Source: Nitrospira sp. (GTDB lineage Bacteria; Nitrospirota; Nitrospiria; Nitrospirales; Nitrospiraceae). Taken from it: 45,632 nucleotides of DNA. Position 1 is the stretch's first letter; every line of letters begins with the position of its first letter. The stretch is taken from NCBI GenBank assembly GCA_005116775.1, contig SWDN01000016.1, positions 107,391 to 153,022 on the forward strand, given 5' to 3'. The notes below the pieces were generated by a model. The model had not been told where the DNA came from and searched no databases. It saw only the letters and a program-made list of their open reading frames with translations. Below are positions 16,684 to 24,867 of the stretch, one piece after another. Position numbers and translations under genes: made by a program.

Positions 16684-16712
16684 TTGCATCTCTGTAATTC
16701 AGAGTCTAAAAT
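16684..16712 (+). promoter_or_regulatory. Putative nuo operon promoter with palindromic spacer
   Basis: TTGCAT (16684-16689) and TAAAAT (16707-16712) are separated by 17 bases. The spacer contains the inverted repeat CTCTG-TAATT-CAGAG (16690-16704). A protein bound there would touch RNA polymerase directly. The nuoA start is 45 bases after the -10. Confidence 0.42.
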
Positions 16713-16756
16713 TCCACACTCCATATATTTCTCAAGGTGTTGAGAAGGTTATCCCT

Positions 16757-17140
16757 ATGAGTGGGTCTGAGTTACTTCTTGAGTATCTGACCAGATACTT
16801 TCCGATTCTATTTTTTGTTGTCATTGCTCTGACGTTTGGCCTGTGGTCGCTGGTCGTCAGTTATCTGGTCCATCCGAAATATCCGGAATCGGAGAAGCTC
16901 TCGACCTATGAATGTGGGGCGGAGCCGTTCTCGGATGCTCGGATGCCCTTCCCAGTTCGGTATTACATATTCGCGATGTTGTTCGTTATTTTCGATATCG
17001 AAGTCATCTTTCTGTATCCCTGGGCAGTCGTCTTCACCAAGATCGAGTTGATTGGGTTGATTGAGATGTTGATCTTCATCGGATTGTTTTTGGTGGCCTA
17101 TGTCTATGCGTGGCGGAAGGGAGCCCTGGAATGGGACTGA
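16757..17140 (+). CDS. nuoA: Complex I subunit NuoA
   Basis: NuoA is a small membrane subunit next to the quinone-binding junction. The 127-residue product has three membrane helices ([56 protein letters not shown]) and the conserved loop [24 protein letters not shown], whose Cys marks the active/deactive switch region. I start at ATG 16757, preceded by GAGAAGG, instead of the upstream in-frame start. It overlaps nuoB by ten bases and opens the operon. Confidence 0.95.
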   Translation: MSGSELLLEYLTRYFPILFFVVIALTFGLWSLVVSYLVHPKYPESEKLSTYECGAEPFSDARMPFPVRYYIFAMLFVIFDIEVIFLYPWAVVFTKIELIGLIEMLIFIGLFLVAYVYAWRKGALEWD

Positions 17141-17658
17141 TCCAAATTGGCCGTCATGACAAGGACGGCACGTCCGATGTCATCATTACGACAATAGAGA
17201 AAGCAGTGAATTGGGGCCGCAAGGGGTCACTCTGGCCGATGACATTTGGGTTAGCCTGTTGTGCGATTGAAATGATTGCTGCTGTCTCGTCACGGTACGA
17301 TATGGACCGCTATGGCGCCGGTGTCTTTCGAGCCTCCCCACGCCAGTCCGATCTGATGATCGTGGCAGGAACCGTGTGCCGACGGATGGCCCCGGTCATT
17401 CGAAAACTATACGATCAGATGCCTGAGCCGAAATATGTCATTGCCATGGGATCTTGCGCAACGTCTGGGAATATCTACGATAGTTATAGCGTCGTCCAGG
17501 GCGTTGATCGCTTTGTTCCGGTCGATATTTATGTGCCTGGTTGCCCTCCGACTCCGGAAGCGCTCTTCGACGGCATCCTGAAATTGCAAGAACGAATCAT
17601 GCTGAAACCCGTGTTTCTGAAGCAGCCGGATCAGGTGAAACCCGGCCTTAAAGTATAG
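17131..17658 (+). CDS. nuoB: Complex I subunit NuoB (cluster N2)
   Basis: NuoB holds the terminal 4Fe-4S cluster N2 that reduces quinone. The four ligands are visible: the tandem cysteines in [10 protein letters not shown], then GSCATSG and [10 protein letters not shown]. The 175-residue product starts at ATG 17131, inside nuoA, with GGGAG just upstream; the longer frame to 17110 is unnecessary. Position and tight coupling to nuoA and nuoC are typical. Confidence 0.95.
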   Translation: MGLIQIGRHDKDGTSDVIITTIEKAVNWGRKGSLWPMTFGLACCAIEMIAAVSSRYDMDRYGAGVFRASPRQSDLMIVAGTVCRRMAPVIRKLYDQMPEPKYVIAMGSCATSGNIYDSYSVVQGVDRFVPVDIYVPGCPPTPEALFDGILKLQERIMLKPVFLKQPDQVKPGLKV

Positions 17659-17668
17659 GTCTCGATCG

Positions 17669-18172
17669 ATGTCTTTGCAGCAACTGGCCAACCGAATTCA
17701 AGAAAACTATTCCACCGGCTTCGTCAAAGCCGTTGAATGGCGCGGCGATCTTACGGTGACGGTGACGAGGGATCGACTCCATGGAATCGCGCAATTTCTT
17801 CATGACGAGCCCTCCATGGACTTCGACTACATCGTGCATGTGAGTTCAGTCGACTGGCCGGACGACGAGGAGCGATTTGAAGTGGTCTATGAGTTCTATT
17901 CGATCAGGAAGCGCCATCGCATCAGGCTGAAGACGAGGGTGCCGGAGTCGGATTGCATTGTGGATTCTCTGACGGATATTTGGAAAGGCGCTGACTTTAT
18001 GGAGCGCGAAGTCTATGACATGATGGGAATCCGCTTCCGGCACCATCCCGATCTCCGCCGGATTCTTATGCCGGACGATTATACCGAAGGATATCCGTTG
18101 CGAAAAGATTTTCCGCTCCGTGGCAAGGGCTGGCGCGACACGTTCGAGTTCCTGGACGAAACGGCTCGGTAG
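17669..18172 (+). CDS. nuoC: Complex I subunit NuoC
   Basis: NuoC is the 30-kDa peripheral subunit that packs against NuoD. The 167-residue product shows the family signature in KGADFMEREVYDMMGIRFRHHPDLRRILMPDDY followed by GYPLRKDFPL (read here in two pieces, each a hallmark of the family). It is a separate gene, not fused to nuoD as in E. coli. The gap to nuoB is ten bases and to nuoD eight, so the genes are translationally linked. Confidence 0.94.
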   Translation: MSLQQLANRIQENYSTGFVKAVEWRGDLTVTVTRDRLHGIAQFLHDEPSMDFDYIVHVSSVDWPDDEERFEVVYEFYSIRKRHRIRLKTRVPESDCIVDSLTDIWKGADFMEREVYDMMGIRFRHHPDLRRILMPDDYTEGYPLRKDFPLRGKGWRDTFEFLDETAR

Positions 18173-18180
18173 GACAGACG

Positions 18181-19425
18181 ATGGCTTTTGAAGATCAACG
18201 AACAACTGTTTACAAGATCGATCCAGACCATCCGGAGAGCGAGACTCTTCCGACCCTGCGCACAGAGGAGCTCCTGCTCAATATGGGCCCGCAGCATCCC
18301 GCGACCCATGGGGTATTGAAAGTGATTCTCGAATTGGAAGGGGAACGCCTCGTCAAATCTACCCCGGTGCTGGGATATCTGCACCGTGGAGTGGAGAAGC
18401 TCGCAGAGGATGGCACCTATCACCAATTTATTCCCCATACCGACCGGCTCGACTATGTCTGTGCCATGTATAACAATTTCGCCTACTGTCGGGCAGTTGA
18501 AAAACTGATGAATATTACCGTGCCGGATCGTGCCGAGTATCTTCGGACGATCGTCGCAGAAGTCCAGCGGATCGTCGGCCATCAGTTTTGGCTCGGCACC
18601 CAGGCGCTCGATATCGGCGCGATGACCGTCTTTTTTTATTGTTTCCGTGATCGGGAAATTCTGATGGATTGGTTCGACGAGCTCTGCGGAGCGCGCCTCA
18701 CCACCAGTTGGTATCGCATTGGTGGTGTCGAACGGGATTTCACTCCCTCGCTGCTTGAGAAGCTGAAACAGTTCTTGGACTATTTCCCGCCGAAAATCGA
18801 TGAGTACATCGTCTTTTTGGAGACGAACCGGATTTGGCTCGGGAGAACCAAGGGCGTCGCGATCATCTCGGCAGAAGACGCCGTCAGTTTCGGCCTCAGT
18901 GGGCCCACGCTCCGAGGCTCCGGTGTCGACTACGATCTCCGCAAAGACCAGCCCTACTCGGCCTATCCGAAATGCGAATTCAGTGTGCCGATCGGCAAGA
19001 ACGGCGACACCTATGATCGGTACTGGATCCGTATTCAGGAATTGTATGAGAGCGTGAAGATCATCCGGCAATGCCTGGAGCAGATGCAGGATGGTCCCAT
19101 TATGGCCGATGTGCCCAGCGTCACGTTGCCGCCGAAGGAACGAGTCTTTACGAATCTGGAAGCCATGATCCAGCAATTCAAGCTCTTCTCGCAGGGCTTC
19201 GACGCCCCTCCTGGAGAGATCTATTGCGGGACCGAAGCGCACAAGGGAGAGTTGGGATTCTACATTGTCAGTACCGGCGGTGGGAAACCGTACCGCTTGA
19301 AAATTCGCGCCCCATCCTTCATTCACATGGGAGCATTCGACCATATGTCCAGAGGCTACATGATTTCCGATGCGGTGACGATCTTCGGGACCTATGACAT
19401 TGTGATGGGAGAGTGCGACCGATGA
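18181..19425 (+). CDS. nuoD: Complex I subunit NuoD (49-kDa)
   Basis: NuoD forms the quinone pocket together with NuoB and is related to the large subunit of NiFe hydrogenases. The 414-residue product has NMGPQHPATHGVLKVILEL with the His that contacts the quinone head group, and the end MGAFDHMSRGYMISDAVTI, DIVMGECDR. The four metal-binding cysteines of hydrogenases are absent, as expected. It is complete. The next gene is nuoG: nuoE and nuoF, which usually follow and carry the NADH site, are missing. The 94 bases between nuoD and nuoG hold a hairpin-forming repeat. Confidence 0.95.
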   Translation: MAFEDQRTTVYKIDPDHPESETLPTLRTEELLLNMGPQHPATHGVLKVILELEGERLVKSTPVLGYLHRGVEKLAEDGTYHQFIPHTDRLDYVCAMYNNFAYCRAVEKLMNITVPDRAEYLRTIVAEVQRIVGHQFWLGTQALDIGAMTVFFYCFRDREILMDWFDELCGARLTTSWYRIGGVERDFTPSLLEKLKQFLDYFPPKIDEYIVFLETNRIWLGRTKGVAIISAEDAVSFGLSGPTLRGSGVDYDLRKDQPYSAYPKCEFSVPIGKNGDTYDRYWIRIQELYESVKIIRQCLEQMQDGPIMADVPSVTLPPKERVFTNLEAMIQQFKLFSQGFDAPPGEIYCGTEAHKGELGFYIVSTGGGKPYRLKIRAPSFIHMGAFDHMSRGYMISDAVTIFGTYDIVMGECDR

Positions 19426-19427
19426 AA

Positions 19428-19508
19428 AGTGCTGAGTGCTTGGAAATGAGTGCTGAGCATAAGAATGCAGAGCGCCCCTTGAGAACTCAGCACTCAGGAC
19501 TCAGCACT
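19428..19508. repeat. AGTGCTGAGT / ACTCAGCACT hairpin array between nuoD and nuoG
   Basis: AGTGCTGAG occurs at 19428-19436 and 19449-19457, and its complement CTCAGCACT at 19486-19494 and 19500-19508. One pair extends to ten perfect bases (19428-19437 with 19485-19494 or 19499-19508). The transcript could form a long hairpin inside the operon. Confidence 0.65.
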
Positions 19509-19519
19509 GGGAAAAAACT

Positions 19520-22216
19520 ATGGGACTAAAGCCGGCAACCAATCCTGACGTGGAAGCAGCGACGATCGAACTGTCGATCGATGGGAAGTCTGTGACGGCT
19601 AAGAGCGGGGTTTCGCTCTACGACGTGATATCGAGCACGGGTAAGATCATCCCGGCCATGTGCTACCACTACACCTTCGATCCCTTCGGTTCCTGCGGCA
19701 TGTGTTTGGTTATGCAGGAAGGGAAGAAAGCCCCCGTCCGTTCCTGCACCGCCAAAGCCGCGGCCGGCATGATCATCAAAACCGACGGCGACGAACTCTT
19801 CCTGGCCAGGAAGAAAGCCGTGGAAAAACATCTCTCGGTCCATCCGCTCGACTGCCCGGTCTGCGACGCAGACGGCCACTGTGAACTGCAAGACATGGCC
19901 TTCCAGCATGGGGTCACGAACCTGGCCAGCGCGAAGCAGAAGCTCATTCCAGAAGATACGCGCAGCCCGGTGCTCGATTTCAATATGAACCGTTGCATCG
20001 CCTGCGCGGAGTGCATCAATGTCTGTAAGGACGTGTTGATGATCGATGCACTCCAGTTCATGAAGAAGGGCGGGTTCAATCAAGTGGTGCCAAAGGGAGA
20101 TTTGGCATTGTCCTGCGAGTTCTGTGGAGATTGCCTTGCGGTTTGCCCGGTCGGCGCCATTACGAACAAGTTCTCCAAGTATTTGTATAAACCGTGGCAG
20201 ATGAAGAAAACTACGACGACCTGCAACTATTGTGGAGATGGTTGCCAGATGTACCTTGAGACCAAGGACGTTGAAGTCGTCCGCGTGACCTCGCCTCTAT
20301 CCTGGAAGAACAAATGGGGCGACCGATCCGAAACGGCCAAGGGGCACGGCGGGCTCTGTGTGCGGGGGCGTTTTGGATTCGAGTACATCGACAGCGGCGC
20401 ACGCCTCAAGCAACCGCTCCTTCGTAAGGGCAATCAGCTCGTCGAAGCTTCCTGGCTCGAAACGATGCACCAGGTCGCGGATCGGTTCTCCGAAATCAGA
20501 CGGAAGAACGGACCCGACGCAATAGCTGGCCTGATCACCGCCCGTTGCACCAACGAAGAGCTGTATCTCTTCCAGAAACTCATGCGCGTCGGGTTCGGGA
20601 CCAACCATCTCGACAGCAGCGCGCGCTACGGCCATCTCAACTTCGTCCAGGCTTCCCAGCATGCCTTGGGGGTTGGACGGAGCCTGAACGACTGGGAAGA
20701 TCTGACAAAAGCCAAGGCCATCGTACTCATCGGCTCCAATATTACGGAAACCAATCCGCTCACTGCCGTGCGCATTAAAGAAGCGATTCGTGTCAATAAC
20801 GCGCAAGTGGTGGTCATCGATTCCGCTATTACGAACATCGCCAAGCTGGCGTCCCATCCTGTCCTGATCAAACCGGGAACAGAAGGGCTTGTCATAGACG
20901 GGCTCGTGAAGGCTACCTTGGATCTGGATTTGATCGACGAGGACAGCGCTAAGAAGCATCCGAAAGCTTTCGAAGCCCTGAAGGCTGCCGTGGCCCACGT
21001 CTCGTTGGAGCAGGTGGCGGCTCAAACCGGCATGTCGGTTGAATTCTTGAAAGATACGGCAGCGATCTTCGCGGAAGCACCTCGTTCCATCATCCTCTGC
21101 GCTGAAGGCATAGTCCGCCGATCCGATGGGTATCAGAACGTCTTAAAACTGATCGACCTCGCCTGGATCACCGGCAAGTTGGGTCAACCAGGCTGCGGGG
21201 TGAGTACTGTCACGGAAGAGCCGAACGAGCAGGGCGCGGTCGATATGGGTGCCGCGCCAGAATTCTTGCCTGGTCAAGTCTCGTTCAATGATCAGACGGC
21301 GCGCGACCGTTTTGCCAAGGCTTGGGACGTCACGCTCCCGGCGGCTGGTTCCGGGGCGAATCTTGTCGAGATCCTCAAGCGTTGCAGGAGTGGCGAGATC
21401 CGCGCCCTCTATGTCATTGGAGAAAACCCGCTTGCCACGTTACCTGCGTCGATGGAAGTTCGTGCTGCGCTCGATCGTCTGGAATTACTCGTCGTCCAGG
21501 ACCCGTTTCTGACGGACACGGCGCGGATGGCTCATGCCGTATTGCCCGCTTGTACCTCTGCGGAAAAGGACGGCACCTTCACCAATCTTGAGGGTCGAGT
21601 GCTGCGTGTCCGCGAGGCCCTCGACCCAATCGGGGAAAGCTTGCCGGACTGGCATATTATGACGGCATTGGCCAACGCACTGGACTGTCAGTGGCAATAC
21701 GAATCCTCGAACGACATTCAAGCAGAGATCATGAAGCTGCTGCCCGGGTACTACAATCTTGGCCAGCCGCGCAAAGTTGTGCCGACGGTTGACCGCTATC
21801 TCGCGAACGGCTATGTCACCGATGTGGCAGCGCGCTATCGAGTTTCTGCCCCATCTGACTCCAAGAGCGAGCGGCCTTTCTCATTGCTGATGGGACAGGT
21901 GTTGTATCATTCCGGCAAACTGTCCACCGAAGCATCAGGTCTTATCACGATTGCCCCCAATACTGGGCGGCTTAGAATGAACCCTCAAGACATGGAGCGT
22001 GTCGCCGTGAGTGAGGGGGCGACGGTGCGCCTCACATCAGACCGAGGCTCGATGCTATTGGCGGTGCAGCCCGATCAATCCATCGCCCCGCAGACCTGTT
22101 TTTTCCCGGAGCATTTCAATGAGCCGCCGGTGAAGGACTTGATGTCGGTCCAGGTCGATCAGACGACGGGAGTGCCCACATTTAAGCAGACCCGCGTGAC
22201 CATCGAGAAGGCATAA
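19520..22216 (+). CDS. nuoG: Complex I subunit NuoG
   Basis: NuoG carries a chain of Fe-S clusters through a molybdopterin-oxidoreductase-like domain. The 898-residue product is complete. In order: a 2Fe-2S domain (MCYHYTFDPFGSCGMC, then RSC); the His-Cys N5-type cluster (HPLDCPVCDADGHC); two 4Fe-4S sites (CIACAECINVC and CEFCGDCLAVCP); an extra 4Fe-4S site N7 (CNYCGDGC...GGLCVRG); then a long formate dehydrogenase-like domain. Retention of N7 resembles enzymes that accept electrons from partners other than NADH. With nuoE and nuoF absent, NuoG would be the electron entry point, possibly from reduced ferredoxin. Confidence 0.93.
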   Translation: MGLKPATNPDVEAATIELSIDGKSVTAKSGVSLYDVISSTGKIIPAMCYHYTFDPFGSCGMCLVMQEGKKAPVRSCTAKAAAGMIIKTDGDELFLARKKAVEKHLSVHPLDCPVCDADGHCELQDMAFQHGVTNLASAKQKLIPEDTRSPVLDFNMNRCIACAECINVCKDVLMIDALQFMKKGGFNQVVPKGDLALSCEFCGDCLAVCPVGAITNKFSKYLYKPWQMKKTTTTCNYCGDGCQMYLETKDVEVVRVTSPLSWKNKWGDRSETAKGHGGLCVRGRFGFEYIDSGARLKQPLLRKGNQLVEASWLETMHQVADRFSEIRRKNGPDAIAGLITARCTNEELYLFQKLMRVGFGTNHLDSSARYGHLNFVQASQHALGVGRSLNDWEDLTKAKAIVLIGSNITETNPLTAVRIKEAIRVNNAQVVVIDSAITNIAKLASHPVLIKPGTEGLVIDGLVKATLDLDLIDEDSAKKHPKAFEALKAAVAHVSLEQVAAQTGMSVEFLKDTAAIFAEAPRSIILCAEGIVRRSDGYQNVLKLIDLAWITGKLGQPGCGVSTVTEEPNEQGAVDMGAAPEFLPGQVSFNDQTARDRFAKAWDVTLPAAGSGANLVEILKRCRSGEIRALYVIGENPLATLPASMEVRAALDRLELLVVQDPFLTDTARMAHAVLPACTSAEKDGTFTNLEGRVLRVREALDPIGESLPDWHIMTALANALDCQWQYESSNDIQAEIMKLLPGYYNLGQPRKVVPTVDRYLANGYVTDVAARYRVSAPSDSKSERPFSLLMGQVLYHSGKLSTEASGLITIAPNTGRLRMNPQDMERVAVSEGATVRLTSDRGSMLLAVQPDQSIAPQTCFFPEHFNEPPVKDLMSVQVDQTTGVPTFKQTRVTIEKA

Positions 22217-22235
22217 GAGGGAGCAAGAATCGCAC

Positions 22236-22823
22236 ATGCGTGTTGCCGCACTGACAAAGCAAATCCTCCAGGCCGCATTATTCTATGAGATCTGGGACGC
22301 CATGAAGGTGACGTTCAAGCACATGTTCCACAAACCTATCACGTTCCAGTATCCACGGGAGCAGCGAACCCTTCCCGACACGCATCGGGGAGCGCTCGCG
22401 CTATTACGCTACGACGATCATCAGGAGCGCTGTGTCGGTTGTGATCTCTGCGAAGCGGCCTGCCCGTCCCGCTGCATTAAGGTCGTTAGCTCGGAAGATG
22501 CGGATCGTCCGCTGCAGCGGTTTGCCAGCGAGTTTTATATCGACATTACCAAGTGCGTCTTTTGCGGCTACTGCGTCGAAGCCTGTCCCGTCAACGCCTT
22601 GGCGATGACGAAGATGTACGAGTTTTCGACCCACGACAAACGCACATTGATGTTCGATAAGAAGCGGTTGTACGAAATCGGCGAGCGCCATCTCGATGAT
22701 GCAAAAAAATACTTGTACGCGCATAATCAGGAAAAAAACGTTGAGGAAAGCCGGGAGTATCGGTATTACTTCCCGCAATCGGTACAGAAACCGACCCAAT
22801 CACCACCCAAGCATCTGAGCTAA
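22236..22823 (+). CDS. nuoI: Complex I subunit NuoI
   Basis: NuoI carries clusters N6a and N6b linking NuoG to NuoB. The two 4Fe-4S motifs are CVGCDLCEAACP and CVFCGYCVEACP. The 195-residue product starts with a short helix (FYEIWDAMKVTFKHMFHK) that lies on the membrane. A GAGGGAGC ribosome site precedes the ATG. nuoH normally lies between nuoG and nuoI, but only 19 bases separate them here, so nuoH is missing from this locus. The N-terminus looks natural for the family. Confidence 0.93.
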   Translation: MRVAALTKQILQAALFYEIWDAMKVTFKHMFHKPITFQYPREQRTLPDTHRGALALLRYDDHQERCVGCDLCEAACPSRCIKVVSSEDADRPLQRFASEFYIDITKCVFCGYCVEACPVNALAMTKMYEFSTHDKRTLMFDKKRLYEIGERHLDDAKKYLYAHNQEKNVEESREYRYYFPQSVQKPTQSPPKHLS

Positions 22824-22830
22824 GCCATCG

Positions 22831-23355
22831 ATGGTCTCGATCTTTTTCGCCTATTTCGCATTGGCCAGTATTGCTGCGGGTGTCTTAACCGTTGCCTTGA
22901 GGCATCCGGTGCATTGCGGCTTGGCGCTCTTGGCCCTGCTGGTTCATGTCTCAGGACTCTTCATTCTCCTCAATGCTGAGTTTCTTTGGGCTGTACAGAT
23001 CATTGTCTACGCCGGCGCCATCCTCGTTCTCTATCTCTTCGTCTTAATGCTCATGAATTTGAAGACCGATGATCGGTATCTCCACTCCTCGTATCTTTAC
23101 TTTTTGGTCCCAGCAGCGATTGGATCGTTATTCGTGCTGGCGCTCTTGGTCCGTTCACCCTTTGGAGGCGCGAAGGGTGATGCGACAACTGCGGCGATAC
23201 TTCAGGATGGCGATACCCATGCGGTAGGAATCAAGATGTTCAGCGAATATCTCTTGCAGTTCGAAATTGTCGGGATATTCCTGCTGGGCGCTGTGATCGG
23301 GGCGATCGTATTGGCAAAAACGCCTAAACCGCCTAGTCGAGAACGTAAGGCATAA
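22831..23355 (+). CDS. nuoJ: Complex I subunit NuoJ
   Basis: NuoJ is a five-helix membrane subunit with a flexible pi-bulge helix that couples quinone reduction to proton pumping. The 174-residue product shows the typical helices (FFAYFALASIAAGVLTVAL; GLALLALLVHVSGLFILL; WAVQIIVYAGAILVLYLFV with the conserved Tyr; a fourth near YFLVPAAIGSLFVLALLV; a last one FEIVGIFLLGAVIGAIVLA). It follows nuoI by seven bases. The 87 bases to nuoK contain degenerate GTGA-rich repeat sequence. Confidence 0.93.
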   Translation: MVSIFFAYFALASIAAGVLTVALRHPVHCGLALLALLVHVSGLFILLNAEFLWAVQIIVYAGAILVLYLFVLMLMNLKTDDRYLHSSYLYFLVPAAIGSLFVLALLVRSPFGGAKGDATTAAILQDGDTHAVGIKMFSEYLLQFEIVGIFLLGAVIGAIVLAKTPKPPSRERKA

Positions 23356-23442
23356 GGGGTTAGGCGTGAAGAGGCGAGTGGCAGCGGAAAAGACAAAGGT
23401 TCGTGCGTCTCACATCTCACGTCCCAGGCTTCACGATCAACT

Positions 23443-23745
23443 ATGATTCCTCTCAGCGCATATGTCGCCGTCAGCGCCGTGCTCTTTATCACGGGCCTGC
23501 TCGGTGTCTTGATTAGACGAAATTTCATCATCGTACTGATGTCGGTCGAGATTATGTTAAACGCGGCGAATATTAACCTTATTGCCTTTTCCCACTATCT
23601 GGAATCTATGGCAGGCCAACTGGTGGCGCTCTTTGTCATCGCCATTGCCGCCGGGGAAGCGGCGATCGGACTCGCGATTATTATCGTGGTATTCCGTGGG
23701 AAAATCTCCACGAACGTGGACGAGATGAATTTCTTAAAGTGGTAA
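23443..23745 (+). CDS. nuoK: Complex I subunit NuoK
   Basis: NuoK is a three-helix subunit with two membrane Glu residues on the proton path. The 100-residue product is full length. The first conserved Glu is in IVLMSVEIMLNAANINL, the second in AIAAGEAAIGLAIII. The stop at 23745 is followed one base later by what looks like the GTG start of nuoL, so translation was probably coupled to nuoL before that gene was damaged. Confidence 0.94.
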   Translation: MIPLSAYVAVSAVLFITGLLGVLIRRNFIIVLMSVEIMLNAANINLIAFSHYLESMAGQLVALFVIAIAAGEAAIGLAIIIVVFRGKISTNVDEMNFLKW

Positions 23746-23746
23746 C

Positions 23747-24858
23747 GTGACCGATCTACTCATCAAGCTCATACCATCGGCCTCGTGCAAACGGACATCA
23801 AGCGCGTCTTGGCCTATTCGACGGTGAGCCAGCTCGGGTATATGTTTCTCGGGTGCGGGATCGGAGCCTATACAGCAGCTATTTTCCATCTCATGACCCA
23901 CGCCTTCTTCAAGGCCCTCTTGTTCCTCACCGCCGGATCGGTGATCCATGCGCTCTCGGGCGAGCAAGACATTCGGAAGATGGGCGGTCTCAGCAAAAAA
24001 ATCCCTTGGACCTACCGGCTGTTTCTGGTCGGCACAGTGGCCATTGCCGGCATTCCGCCCCTGGCAGGCTTCTGGAGCAAAGATGAAATCCTGGCCCATG
24101 CGTTCACGCATCACCACTATCTGCTCTACGGCATGGCTGCCCTCGGCGCGCTCTTGACCTCCTTCTACATGTTCCGTCTGATGTATCTGACCTTTTATGG
24201 CGCGTCTCGCATGGACCATCATACGGAGGAGCATGTCCATGAGTCTCCCATGGTGATGGTCGGTCCGCTTATGGCCTTAGGCGTGCTGTCTATTCTCGGA
24301 GGGTTCGTGGGATTTCCTCCTGATCAGGGCTGGCTCCATCAATTTCTTGCGCCGGTCGCAGGCCTGGGAGGGGAGCATGACGTGAGCACCGGACTCGTGC
24401 TCATGCTCATGATGGTTGCCACGGGTATTGCGTTGCTGGGCTGGGGGCTTGCGCACTACTTTTACAGCGTGAATCTCTCGGCGCCGGATCGCCTGGCAGC
24501 ACAGTTTCAAGCCGGGTACAGAATCTTGCTCAACAAGTATTACGTTGATGAGCTTTATGACCTGTTATGGGTGGAGCCGACCAAGAAATTGGGGCGCCTG
24601 CTCGACTGGTTCGACCGTATCGTGATTGATGGCCTCGTGCACGGAGTCGCAAAGTTGGCCGACTTGGCTGCTGCTGGTTCAACGTGGGCAGAAAAATACG
24701 TGATCTACGGGGGCCTGAATGTGATCGGATATGGCAACCATCTCGCCGCCCGTCAGTGGCGACAACTGCAGAGCGGGATGGTGCATCATTATGCCGCCGT
24801 CATTGTGGCAGGGATTTTCCTGCTGGCACTCATTGTTCAGCTCATCATGCAACTGTAA
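23747..24858 (+). pseudogene. nuoL: Complex I subunit NuoL, internal deletion and frameshift
   Basis: NuoL is the distal antiporter-like subunit with the long lateral helix. A plausible start (GTG at 23747, VTDLLIKLIP) is followed within about ten codons by a jump into TIGLVQTDIKRVLAYSTVSQLGYMF in another frame. Relatives have roughly 285 residues between these parts. The missing piece holds the key Glu and first Lys of the proton channel. What remains (about 357 residues from 23785) includes HLMTHAFFKALLF, with the central Lys, and the C-terminal helices. The junction is near 23770-23782. As written it cannot be a working antiporter subunit. It could be genuine damage or an assembly join. 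Confidence 0.88.
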
Positions 24859-24867
24859 CGCGCTGAG

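Noticed and set aside
18079-19344. 421-codon open frame on the minus strand
   Set aside because: It lies entirely opposite nuoC and nuoD, which are clear homologues, and its translation has no recognisable domain. It is a by-product of GC-rich codon bias.
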